A stretch of DNA of 64,000 nucleotides from Streptomyces sp. NBRC 110611. GTDB lineage: Bacteria; Actinomycetota; Actinomycetes; Streptomycetales; Streptomycetaceae. Below, piece by piece: positions 57,047 through 64,000 of this stretch. Under the pieces are notes generated by a model that searched no databases, was not told where the DNA came from, and saw nothing but the letters and a program-made list of their open reading frames with translations. The stretch spans positions 175,928 through 239,927 of the forward strand of contig NZ_BBUY01000004.1 of the NCBI RefSeq assembly GCF_001590865.1, given 5' to 3'. The stretch's first letter is position 1, and the number at the start of each line of letters is the position of its first letter. The translations under genes were made by a program, and so were the position numbers.

Positions 57047-57937
57047 ATGGACTTCCTTCGCCCCGCCGGCTGGGAGGAGGCGCTCGCCGCGAAGGCCGAG
57101 CACCCCTCCGCTGTGCCCATCGCGGGCGGCACGGACGTGATGGTCGAGATCAACTTCGACCACCGCCGCCCCGAGTACCTGCTCGACCTGAACCGCATCG
57201 GCGACCTGAGCGAGTGGGAGGTCGGCGAGGAGACCGTACGCCTGGGCGCCTCCGTTCCCTACAGCAAGATCATGGAGAACCTGCGCGGTGAACTCCCGGG
57301 CCTGGCCCTGGCGTCGCACACGGTCGCCTCCCCGCAGATCCGCAACCGCGGCGGCGTCGGCGGCAACCTCGGCACCGCCTCGCCGGCCGGCGACGCGCAC
57401 CCCGCGCTGCTGGCGGCCGGCGCCGAGGTCGAGGCCGAATCGGTGCGCGGCAGCCGCCGTATCCCGATCGACGCGTTCTACACCGGCGTGAAGCGCAACG
57501 CGCTCGCCCCCGACGAGCTCATCAGGGCCGTACACATCAAGAAGGCCGACGGGCCTCAGCAGTACTCCAAGGTCGGCACACGCAATGCCATGGTCATCGC
57601 GGTGTGTGCCTTCGGGCTCGCGCTGCACCCCGAGACGCGGACCGTGCGGACCGGCATCGGGTCCGCCGCTCCGACGCCCGTACGGGCCCGGGCCGCCGAG
57701 GAGTTCCTCGACGCGGCGCTCGAAGAGGGCGGCTTCTGGGACAACGGCAAGATCGTCCCCCCGTCGGTCGCCAAGCAGTTCGCCGAGCTGTGCTCCGGCG
57801 CCTGCAACCCGATCGACGACGTCCGGGGCACCGCGAGCTACCGCCGCCACGCGGTCGGCGTCATGGCCCGCCGGACGCTCACCTGGGCCTGGGAGTCGTA
57901 CCGCGGCACCGCCGCACGCACGGAGGGAGTCGCGTAA
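57047..57937 (+). CDS. Xanthine dehydrogenase FAD-binding subunit
   Basis: A 296-residue subunit of a molybdenum hydroxylase. The FAD-binding motif PIAGGTDVMVEIN is near residues 25-37 and the second FAD loop is GGVGGNLGTASPAGD. It accepts electrons from the iron-sulfur subunit and passes them to NAD. AGAGG lies 5 bases before the ATG. Its TAA overlaps the next ATG by one base. Confidence 0.9.
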   Translation: MDFLRPAGWEEALAAKAEHPSAVPIAGGTDVMVEINFDHRRPEYLLDLNRIGDLSEWEVGEETVRLGASVPYSKIMENLRGELPGLALASHTVASPQIRNRGGVGGNLGTASPAGDAHPALLAAGAEVEAESVRGSRRIPIDAFYTGVKRNALAPDELIRAVHIKKADGPQQYSKVGTRNAMVIAVCAFGLALHPETRTVRTGIGSAAPTPVRARAAEEFLDAALEEGGFWDNGKIVPPSVAKQFAELCSGACNPIDDVRGTASYRRHAVGVMARRTLTWAWESYRGTAARTEGVA

Positions 57938-58521
57938 TGCGCGTGAATTTCACGGTCAACGGACGGCCGCAGGAAGCCGACGACGTCTGGGAGGGCGAGT
58001 CCCTGCTGTACGTGCTGCGCGAGCGGCTCGGCCTGCCGGGCTCGAAGAACGCCTGCGAGCAGGGCGAGTGCGGGTCGTGCACCGTCCGGCTCGACGGCGT
58101 GCCCGTGTGTGCGTGTCTCGTCGCCGCCGGACAGGTCGAGGGCCGCGAGGTCGTCACCGTCGAGGGGCTGGCGGACTTCGCCAAGCAGCGCGCCGAGCAC
58201 GGCGGTTGCGCGGCCGGTGCCTGTGGTACGTCCCTGCAGGACGCCCAGCAGTGGAGCGCCGAGGCGAAGGACTCGCAGACCGGCGAGGGCGCCGAACTCG
58301 CCCCGATCCAGCAGGCGTTCCTCGACGCCGGCGCCGTCCAGTGCGGCTTCTGCACGCCGGGTCTGCTGGTCGCCGCCGACGAGATGCTGGAGCGCAACCC
58401 GAACCCGACCGACGCGGACATCCGCGAGGCGCTCTCGGGCAACCTGTGCCGCTGCACCGGCTACGAGAAGATCATGGACGCGGTCCGCCTCGCGGCCGCC
58501 CGGCAGGGAGAGGCGGTCTGA
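57937..58521 (+). CDS. Xanthine dehydrogenase [2Fe-2S] subunit
   Basis: A 194-residue subunit. The plant-type ferredoxin cluster is CEQGECGSCTVRLDG...C, and the alpha-helical domain cluster is CGFCTPG...CRCTGY. An insertion of about 25 residues (GGCAAGACGTSLQDAQQWSA and onward) between the two domains is longer than in many homologues and adds two cysteines. It relays electrons from the Mo centre to FAD. Confidence 0.9.
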   Translation: MRVNFTVNGRPQEADDVWEGESLLYVLRERLGLPGSKNACEQGECGSCTVRLDGVPVCACLVAAGQVEGREVVTVEGLADFAKQRAEHGGCAAGACGTSLQDAQQWSAEAKDSQTGEGAELAPIQQAFLDAGAVQCGFCTPGLLVAADEMLERNPNPTDADIREALSGNLCRCTGYEKIMDAVRLAAARQGEAV

Positions 58522-58526
58522 GCGGC

Positions 58527-60947
58527 ATGCCCTCCCCCAAGCTCTCCACTTCGGTCGAGCAGGGTGGTACCCCCACCGGCGCTCCCACCAAGATCACCCA
58601 GGGTTCGCAGACCAAGGGCGGCGTCGGCGAGTCGACTCTCCGCCCGGACGGCACCCTCAAGGTCACCGGCGAGTTCGCGTACTCGTCCGACATGTGGCAC
58701 GAGGACATGCTCTGGGGCCAGATCCTCCGGTCGACCGTCGCGCACGCCGAGATCGTCTCCATCGACACCAGCGAGGCCCTGGCCATGGCGGGCGTCTACG
58801 CCGTCATGACCTACGACGACCTGCCGACCGACGCGAAGAACTACGGTCTGGAGATCCAGGACACCCCCGTTCTCGCGCACGGCAAGGTGCGGCACCACGG
58901 CGAGCCGGTCGCCATCGTCGCCGCCGACCACCCGGAGACGGCCCGCCGCGCCGCCGCCAAGATCAAGGTCGAGTACCGCGAACTGCCCGTCATCACCGAC
59001 GAGGCGAGCGCCCTCGCGCCGGACGCGGTCCTCGTGCACGAGAACCGCGACGACGAGTACGCCGGGATCGTCCCGCATCAGAACATCGTGCACCGCCAGC
59101 CGATCTTCCGCGGCAACGCCGACGAGGCCGCCGAGCGGGCCGATGTGATCGTCAAGGGCGAGTACACCTTCGGCATGCAGGACCAGGCGTTCCTCGGCCC
59201 CGAGTCCGGCCTCGCGGTCCCGGCCGAGGACGGCGGCGTCGACCTCTACGTCGCCACGCAGTGGCTGCACAAGGACCTCGACCAGATGGCCCCGGTCCTC
59301 GGCCTGCCCAAGGACAAGGTGCGCATGACGCTCTCCGGCGTCGGCGGCGCCTTCGGTGGCCGCGAGGACATCTCGATGCAGATCCACGCGTGCCTCCTCG
59401 CGCTGCGCACCGGCAAGCCCGTCAAGATCGTCTACAACCGCTTCGAGTCGTTCTTCGGCCACGTCCACCGCCATCCGGCCAAGCTGCACTACGAGCACGG
59501 CGCCACGCACGACGGCAAGTTGACCCACGTCACGTGCCGGATCGTGCTGGACGGCGGCGCGTACGCCTCCGCCTCCCCGGCGGTCGTCGGCAACGCCGCC
59601 TCGCTGTCGATCGGCCCGTACGCGGTCGACGATGTCGACATCGAGGCCCTCGCCCTCTACACCAACAACCCGCCCTGCGGCGCCATGCGCGGCTTCGGCG
59701 CGGTCCAGGCCTGCTTCGCGTACGAGGCCCAAATGGACAAGCTGGCGGCCGAGTTGGGCATGGAACCGGTGGAGTTCCGGCGGCTGAACGCGATGGAGCA
59801 GGGCACGATCATGCCGACCGGGCAGCCGGTCGACTCCCCGGCCCCGGTCGCCGAACTCCTGCGCCGCGTCAAGGCGATGCCGATGCCGCCGGAGCGCCAG
59901 TGGGAGAGCAGCGAGGGTGCGGACGTCCGGCAGCTGCCCGGCGGTCTGTCGAACACGACCCACGGTGAAGGCGTCGTACGCGGTGTCGGCTACGCGGTCG
60001 GCATCAAGAACGTCGGCTTCTCCGAGGGCTTCGACGACTACTCCACCGCCAAGGTGCGGATGGAGGTCATCGCCGGTGAACCCGTCGCCACCGTGCACAC
60101 GGCGATGGCGGAGGTCGGCCAGGGCGGCGTCACCGTCCACGCGCAGATCGCCCGTACCGAACTCGGCGTCACGCAGGTGACCATCCGCCCCGCCGACACC
60201 CAGGTGGGCTCGGCCGGTTCGACGTCCGCCTCCCGCCAGACGTACGTCACCGGGGGCGCGGTCAAGAACGCCTGCGAGCTGGTGCGCGAGAAGGTCCTGG
60301 AGATCGGGCGCCGCAAGTTCGGCTCCTACCACCCGGCCTGGGCGACCGCCGAACTCCTCCTGGAGGGCGGCAAGGTCGTCACCGACGGCGGCGAGGTCCT
60401 GGCCGACCTCACGGACGTCCTGGAGGACGAGGCCGTCGAGATCGAGGAGGAGTGGCGGCACCGTCCGACCGAGGCCTTCGACCTGCGCACCGGCCAGGGC
60501 AACGGCCATGTCCAGTACTCCTTCGCCGCGCACCGCGCCGTCGTCGAGGTCGACACCGAGCTCGGCCTGGTCAAGGTCATCGAGCTGGCCTGCGCCCAGG
60601 ACGTCGGCAAGGCGCTCAACCCGCTGTCCGTCCTGGGCCAGATCCAGGGCGGCACCCTCCAGGGCATGGGCATCGCGGTGATGGAGGAGATCGTCGTCGA
60701 CCCCAGGACCGCGAAGGTCCAGAACCCGTCCTTCACGGACTACCTGCTCCCGACCATCCTCGACACGCCGATCATCCCCGTCGATGTGCTCGAACTCGCC
60801 GACGAGCACGCCCCGTACGGGCTGCGCGGCGTCGGCGAGGCCCCGACCCTGTCGTCCACCCCGGCCGTCCTCGCGGCGATCCGGAACGCGACCGGGCTGG
60901 AACTCGCCAGGACGCCGGTCCGGCCCGAGCACCTGACCGGCCCCTAG
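58527..60947 (+). CDS. Xanthine dehydrogenase molybdopterin-binding subunit
   Basis: An 806-residue catalytic subunit that hydroxylates hypoxanthine and xanthine to urate. The aldehyde-oxidase hammerhead domain (EFAYSSDMWHEDMLWGQIL) is followed by Mo-cofactor motifs GVGGAFGGRED, MRGFGAVQA and AEVGQGGVT, and by the catalytic Glu region GLRGVGEAP near the C-terminus. It follows the Fe-S subunit by 5 bp. Together the three genes form the classic tripartite enzyme. Confidence 0.9.
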   Translation: MPSPKLSTSVEQGGTPTGAPTKITQGSQTKGGVGESTLRPDGTLKVTGEFAYSSDMWHEDMLWGQILRSTVAHAEIVSIDTSEALAMAGVYAVMTYDDLPTDAKNYGLEIQDTPVLAHGKVRHHGEPVAIVAADHPETARRAAAKIKVEYRELPVITDEASALAPDAVLVHENRDDEYAGIVPHQNIVHRQPIFRGNADEAAERADVIVKGEYTFGMQDQAFLGPESGLAVPAEDGGVDLYVATQWLHKDLDQMAPVLGLPKDKVRMTLSGVGGAFGGREDISMQIHACLLALRTGKPVKIVYNRFESFFGHVHRHPAKLHYEHGATHDGKLTHVTCRIVLDGGAYASASPAVVGNAASLSIGPYAVDDVDIEALALYTNNPPCGAMRGFGAVQACFAYEAQMDKLAAELGMEPVEFRRLNAMEQGTIMPTGQPVDSPAPVAELLRRVKAMPMPPERQWESSEGADVRQLPGGLSNTTHGEGVVRGVGYAVGIKNVGFSEGFDDYSTAKVRMEVIAGEPVATVHTAMAEVGQGGVTVHAQIARTELGVTQVTIRPADTQVGSAGSTSASRQTYVTGGAVKNACELVREKVLEIGRRKFGSYHPAWATAELLLEGGKVVTDGGEVLADLTDVLEDEAVEIEEEWRHRPTEAFDLRTGQGNGHVQYSFAAHRAVVEVDTELGLVKVIELACAQDVGKALNPLSVLGQIQGGTLQGMGIAVMEEIVVDPRTAKVQNPSFTDYLLPTILDTPIIPVDVLELADEHAPYGLRGVGEAPTLSSTPAVLAAIRNATGLELARTPVRPEHLTGP

Positions 60948-61100
60948 CCCCACCCCGCACCACGCAGTCGCCGCTGTCCCCCACACAGCCGGCACCCCGT
61001 TCGTCTCGGGCCGTCCCCCGGGTCGTGCAGCCGTGAACACCATCCCAAATCTCGCGTCCCCCCTCGCGAGTGCCCCTTTGAACCTTGGGAGTCAGGCACC

Positions 61101-62588
61101 ATGACCCAGCAGTCCACCGAGCCCAGGACCACGGCGGAAGACGCGGGCACCGGCACGCGTCAGCCCGCCGGCCGGTCCTGGCTCGACCGGTACTTCCATA
61201 TCTCCGACAGAGGGTCGACCGTCGGCCGTGAGGTGCGTGGCGGCGTCACCACCTTCATGGCGATGGCGTACATCGTCCTGCTGAACCCGGTGATCCTCAC
61301 CACGGCCAAGGACATCACCGGCGCCACGCTCAACGCCGACCAGGTGACCACGGCGACCGCGCTCGCCGCCGCCGTCACCACCATCGTGATGGGCTTCCTG
61401 GGCAACGTCCCGCTCGCCCTGGCCGCCGGACTGAGCGTCTCGGCCGTGCTGTCGTTCCAGGTCGCCCCGCAGATGACCTGGGGCAACGCCTGGGCGATGT
61501 GCGTCATCTACGGTGGTGTGATCGTGCTGCTGGTGGTCACCGGCCTGCGCGAACTGATCATGAACGCGATCCCGTTGCCGCTCAAGCACGCGATCACCAT
61601 GGGCATCGGCCTGTTCGTCTGCCTCATCGGCCTGGTCCAGGCGGGCTTCGTCACCTCGATGCCCGGTCCGGGCGGGATCGCCGGCGCCAAGCCGATCCAG
61701 CTCGGCACCGCCGATATGCTCACCGGCTGGCCCGTGCTCTGCTTCGCCTTCACCGTCCTGCTGATCTTCCTGCTCCAGGTCCGCAGGGTGCCCGGCGCGA
61801 TCCTCATCGGCATCGTCGGCGGTACGGTCCTCGCCGCGGTCATCCATCAGTTCGCCGGGCTGACCCCCAAGGACTGGGGCGGCCGCAACGCCCCGGTGCT
61901 CTCCGGTTCCGTCGTCTCCACCCCCGACTTCGGACTGCTGGGCCAGGTCTCCTTCAGCGGCCTGGGGGACGTCGGCGGGATCACCCTCGGCGTCATCGTC
62001 TTCACGCTCGTCCTGGCCGGCTTCTTCGACGCCATGGGCACCATCATCGGCATCGGCCAGCAGGCCCACCTCGCCGACCGGGACGGCAAGATGCCCGGGC
62101 TGAACAAGGCCCTGGCCATCGACGGGGCCGGCGGTATGGTCGGCGGCTTCACCGGCGCCTCCGGCCAGACCGTGTTCGTCGAGTCCACCGCGGGCGTCGG
62201 CGACGGCGCGCGCACCGGCTTCGCCAGCGTCGTCACCGGCCTCGGCTTCGCACTCTGCCTGTTCTTCACTCCGCTGGCGCAGATCATCCCCACCCAGGTC
62301 GCGGCCGCCGCCCTGGTGGTGATCGGCTCGATGATGCTGGCCAACGCCAAGCACATCAACTGGGACGACCCGGCGACCGCCATCCCGGTCTTCCTGACCA
62401 CCGTCCTCATGCCGTTCACGTACTCCATCACCGCGGGGATCGCGGCCGGCGTGATCGCACACGTGGCGATCAAGGCGGTCCAGGGCAAGTGGCGTGAGCC
62501 GGGCTGGCTGATGTGGGTACTCGCCCTGGTGTTCCTGGCGTACTTCTCGCTCAACCCGATCGAGAGCTGGCTGGGCGTGCACCACTGA
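61101..62588 (+). CDS. Purine permease, AzgA/NCS2 type
   Basis: A 495-residue permease with 12-14 predicted helices. The segment REVRGGVTTFMAMAYIVLLNP near residue 45 is typical of the AzgA-like branch, as are FFDAMGTIIGIGQQ and GASGQTVFVESTAGVGDGARTGF-type motifs. It is expected to import hypoxanthine, guanine or adenine for the dehydrogenase. The ATG is 153 bp after the preceding stop, so it could share the transcript or have its own promoter. Confidence 0.87.
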   Translation: MTQQSTEPRTTAEDAGTGTRQPAGRSWLDRYFHISDRGSTVGREVRGGVTTFMAMAYIVLLNPVILTTAKDITGATLNADQVTTATALAAAVTTIVMGFLGNVPLALAAGLSVSAVLSFQVAPQMTWGNAWAMCVIYGGVIVLLVVTGLRELIMNAIPLPLKHAITMGIGLFVCLIGLVQAGFVTSMPGPGGIAGAKPIQLGTADMLTGWPVLCFAFTVLLIFLLQVRRVPGAILIGIVGGTVLAAVIHQFAGLTPKDWGGRNAPVLSGSVVSTPDFGLLGQVSFSGLGDVGGITLGVIVFTLVLAGFFDAMGTIIGIGQQAHLADRDGKMPGLNKALAIDGAGGMVGGFTGASGQTVFVESTAGVGDGARTGFASVVTGLGFALCLFFTPLAQIIPTQVAAAALVVIGSMMLANAKHINWDDPATAIPVFLTTVLMPFTYSITAGIAAGVIAHVAIKAVQGKWREPGWLMWVLALVFLAYFSLNPIESWLGVHH

Positions 62589-62628
62589 CCCGCCGCTTCC
62601 GTCCGCCCCCAGCCGTAAGGAGACCGAC

Positions 62629-63846
62629 ATGCTGGACATCGCCGAAGAGCTGCACCGGTGGGTCGAGCAGGGCCGCGAGTTCGCGGTGGCCACCGTGGTG
62701 GCCACCCACGGCAGCGCGCCCCGCCGGCCCGGAGCCGCCCTCGCCGTCGACCGCGACGGCACGGCGATCGGGTCGGTCTCCGGCGGCTGCGTGGAGGGAG
62801 CGGTCTACGCGCTGTGCCAGGAGGCGCTGCAGACCGGCAGGCCGGTCCTGGAACGCTTCGGGTACAGCGACGAGGACGCCTTCGCCGTCGGCCTGACCTG
62901 CGGCGGCGTCATCGACATCCTCGTCCACCCGGTACGGACGAGCCTCCCGCGCTCCGCCGACGACGGCGGAGTCGCGGGGGAGCCGGCGGACCGCACCACC
63001 GACACGCTCGCCGCCGGGCTGGCCGCCGCCGCGCGCGGCGAGGCGGCGGCGGTCGCCCGGGTCGTCGAGGGTCCCGCCGGGCTCCTCGGCCGTGCCCTGC
63101 TGGTCCGCCCGGACGGCAGCCACACCGGCACCCTGGGCGGGCACCCGGCCCTGGACCGTACGGCGGTCGCCGAGACCCGGGCCCTGCTGGACGCCGGGCG
63201 CACCACGACACGGGAGATCGGCGCCGAGGGCGCACACTGCGGGCAGCCGGTCGTCCTCCTCGTCGAATCCTCCGTCCCGGCCCCCCGGATGATCGTCTTC
63301 GGTGCCATCGACTTCGCGTCCGCGCTGGTCAGGGTCGGCAAGTTCCTCGACTACCACGTCACCGTCTGCGACGCGCGGCCGGTCTTCGCCACCAGGGCCC
63401 GCTTCCCGGAGGCCGACGAGATCGTCGTCGACTGGCCGCACCGCTACCTCGAATCCCAGGATCTCGACTCCCGCACGGTGCTCTGTGTCCTCACCCACGA
63501 CGCCAAGTTCGACGTCCCGCTCCTGGAGCGCGCGCTGCGGCTGCCCGTCGCCTATGTCGGCGCCATGGGCTCCCGCCGGACCCACCAGGACCGCAACCGC
63601 CGACTGCGCGAAGCGGGCCTGACCGACCTCGAACTCGCCCGCCTGCGCTCGCCCATCGGCCTCGACCTCGGCGCCCGCACCCCCGAGGAGACCGCGCTCT
63701 CCATCGCCGCCGAGATCGTCGCCAACCGCCGCGGCGGCACCGGCACTCCGCTGACCGGCGCCCACACCCCCATCCACCACGACCGCCGCGCTCGGCCTGC
63801 TTCCCGCGTCGTCGGCTGCGACGCCGTACCTTCCGTTGCGCCCTGA
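62629..63846 (+). CDS. XdhC/CoxI-family molybdenum-hydroxylase maturation factor
   Basis: A 405-residue protein. The N-terminal XdhC domain shows VVATHGSAPRRPGAALAV and SGGCVEGAVY; the C-terminal Rossmann domain shows VFGAIDFASALVRVG and a YVGAMGSRRTHQDR-type segment. XdhC proteins bind molybdenum cofactor, sulfurate it and insert it into xanthine dehydrogenase. AAGGAG lies upstream of the ATG. It closes the purine operon, 40 bp after the permease. Confidence 0.88.
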   Translation: MLDIAEELHRWVEQGREFAVATVVATHGSAPRRPGAALAVDRDGTAIGSVSGGCVEGAVYALCQEALQTGRPVLERFGYSDEDAFAVGLTCGGVIDILVHPVRTSLPRSADDGGVAGEPADRTTDTLAAGLAAAARGEAAAVARVVEGPAGLLGRALLVRPDGSHTGTLGGHPALDRTAVAETRALLDAGRTTTREIGAEGAHCGQPVVLLVESSVPAPRMIVFGAIDFASALVRVGKFLDYHVTVCDARPVFATRARFPEADEIVVDWPHRYLESQDLDSRTVLCVLTHDAKFDVPLLERALRLPVAYVGAMGSRRTHQDRNRRLREAGLTDLELARLRSPIGLDLGARTPEETALSIAAEIVANRRGGTGTPLTGAHTPIHHDRRARPASRVVGCDAVPSVAP

Positions 63847-64000
63847 CGCACCCCCACTGCCCAAGGGCGTGGGAGGTACCCCCCCAGCGGCGGGCGTGAG
63901 TTGGCCACTGCCCGCGCGTGATCGATTACGTACACTCGCACCGGTCTTCTTCCACCCATCCACGGGAGGGGGCGCACCGCAGGACGCCAGTCCGGAGGGC

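Overview
The window is chromosomal DNA from a high-GC actinomycete, almost certainly a Streptomyces. The grounds are strongly G/C-biased third codon positions, frequent GTG and TTG starts, DmdR/IdeR-type 19-bp iron boxes, many stand-alone PP2C and RsbW-like proteins, an actinobacterial-type leuA with a leader peptide, and a PucR-controlled purine locus. No rRNA, tRNA, CRISPR array, complete insertion sequence or replication origin was seen.

Layout. 1-4.6 kb: the end of a SpoIIE-type phosphatase, a tightly overlapped operon of four very small proteins divergent from an XRE regulator plus CYTH enzyme pair of lower GC, a cupin protein and a small secreted protein. 4.7-19.3 kb: an iron island. 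A five-gene biosynthetic operon (two IucA/IucC-type NIS synthetases, PLP decarboxylase, GNAT acyltransferase, flavin N-monooxygenase) lies divergent from an MFS exporter with iron boxes between them. Next come an ABC ferri-siderophore importer (fused permease, lipoprotein, ATPase) and a DUF2470 operon, each with an iron box. 19.3-25.6 kb: an XRE/DUF2975 module with a striking palindromic operator, a KtrA/KtrB-type potassium system and two SPFH membrane proteins. 25.8-32.9 kb: a tartronate-semialdehyde-reductase-type enzyme and a nitrate-assimilation operon (NarK, Mo nitrate reductase, two FAD oxidoreductases).

32.9-41.1 kb: a compact and, to my knowledge, uncharacterised biosynthetic locus. 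It holds a PAS protein, an SDR, a stand-alone carrier protein, a P450, a GAF-like small protein, a stand-alone NRPS-type adenylation enzyme, a cupin, an Fsr-like MFS exporter and, divergently, a class-II-aaRS-like protein with the hallmarks of amino acid:[carrier protein] ligases. The inferred logic is that amino acids are loaded on the small carrier protein by one or two unrelated activating enzymes, modified by P450 and SDR, and exported. This is the most novel-looking part of the window.

41.2-54.6 kb: an ABC ATPase coupled to leuA with its leader peptide attenuator, a FadR-type regulator, rsgA with an upstream small ORF, a DUF456 protein, PP2C-like and RsbW-like proteins, a DUF2637 membrane protein, an FhuF-like ferric reductase with its own iron box, a second GntR regulator beside a MITE-like palindrome, a methyltransferase-like protein and a helical-repeat protein. 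54.9-63.9 kb: purine catabolism: PucR-type regulator divergent from three xanthine-dehydrogenase subunits, an AzgA-type purine permease and an XdhC-type maturation factor.
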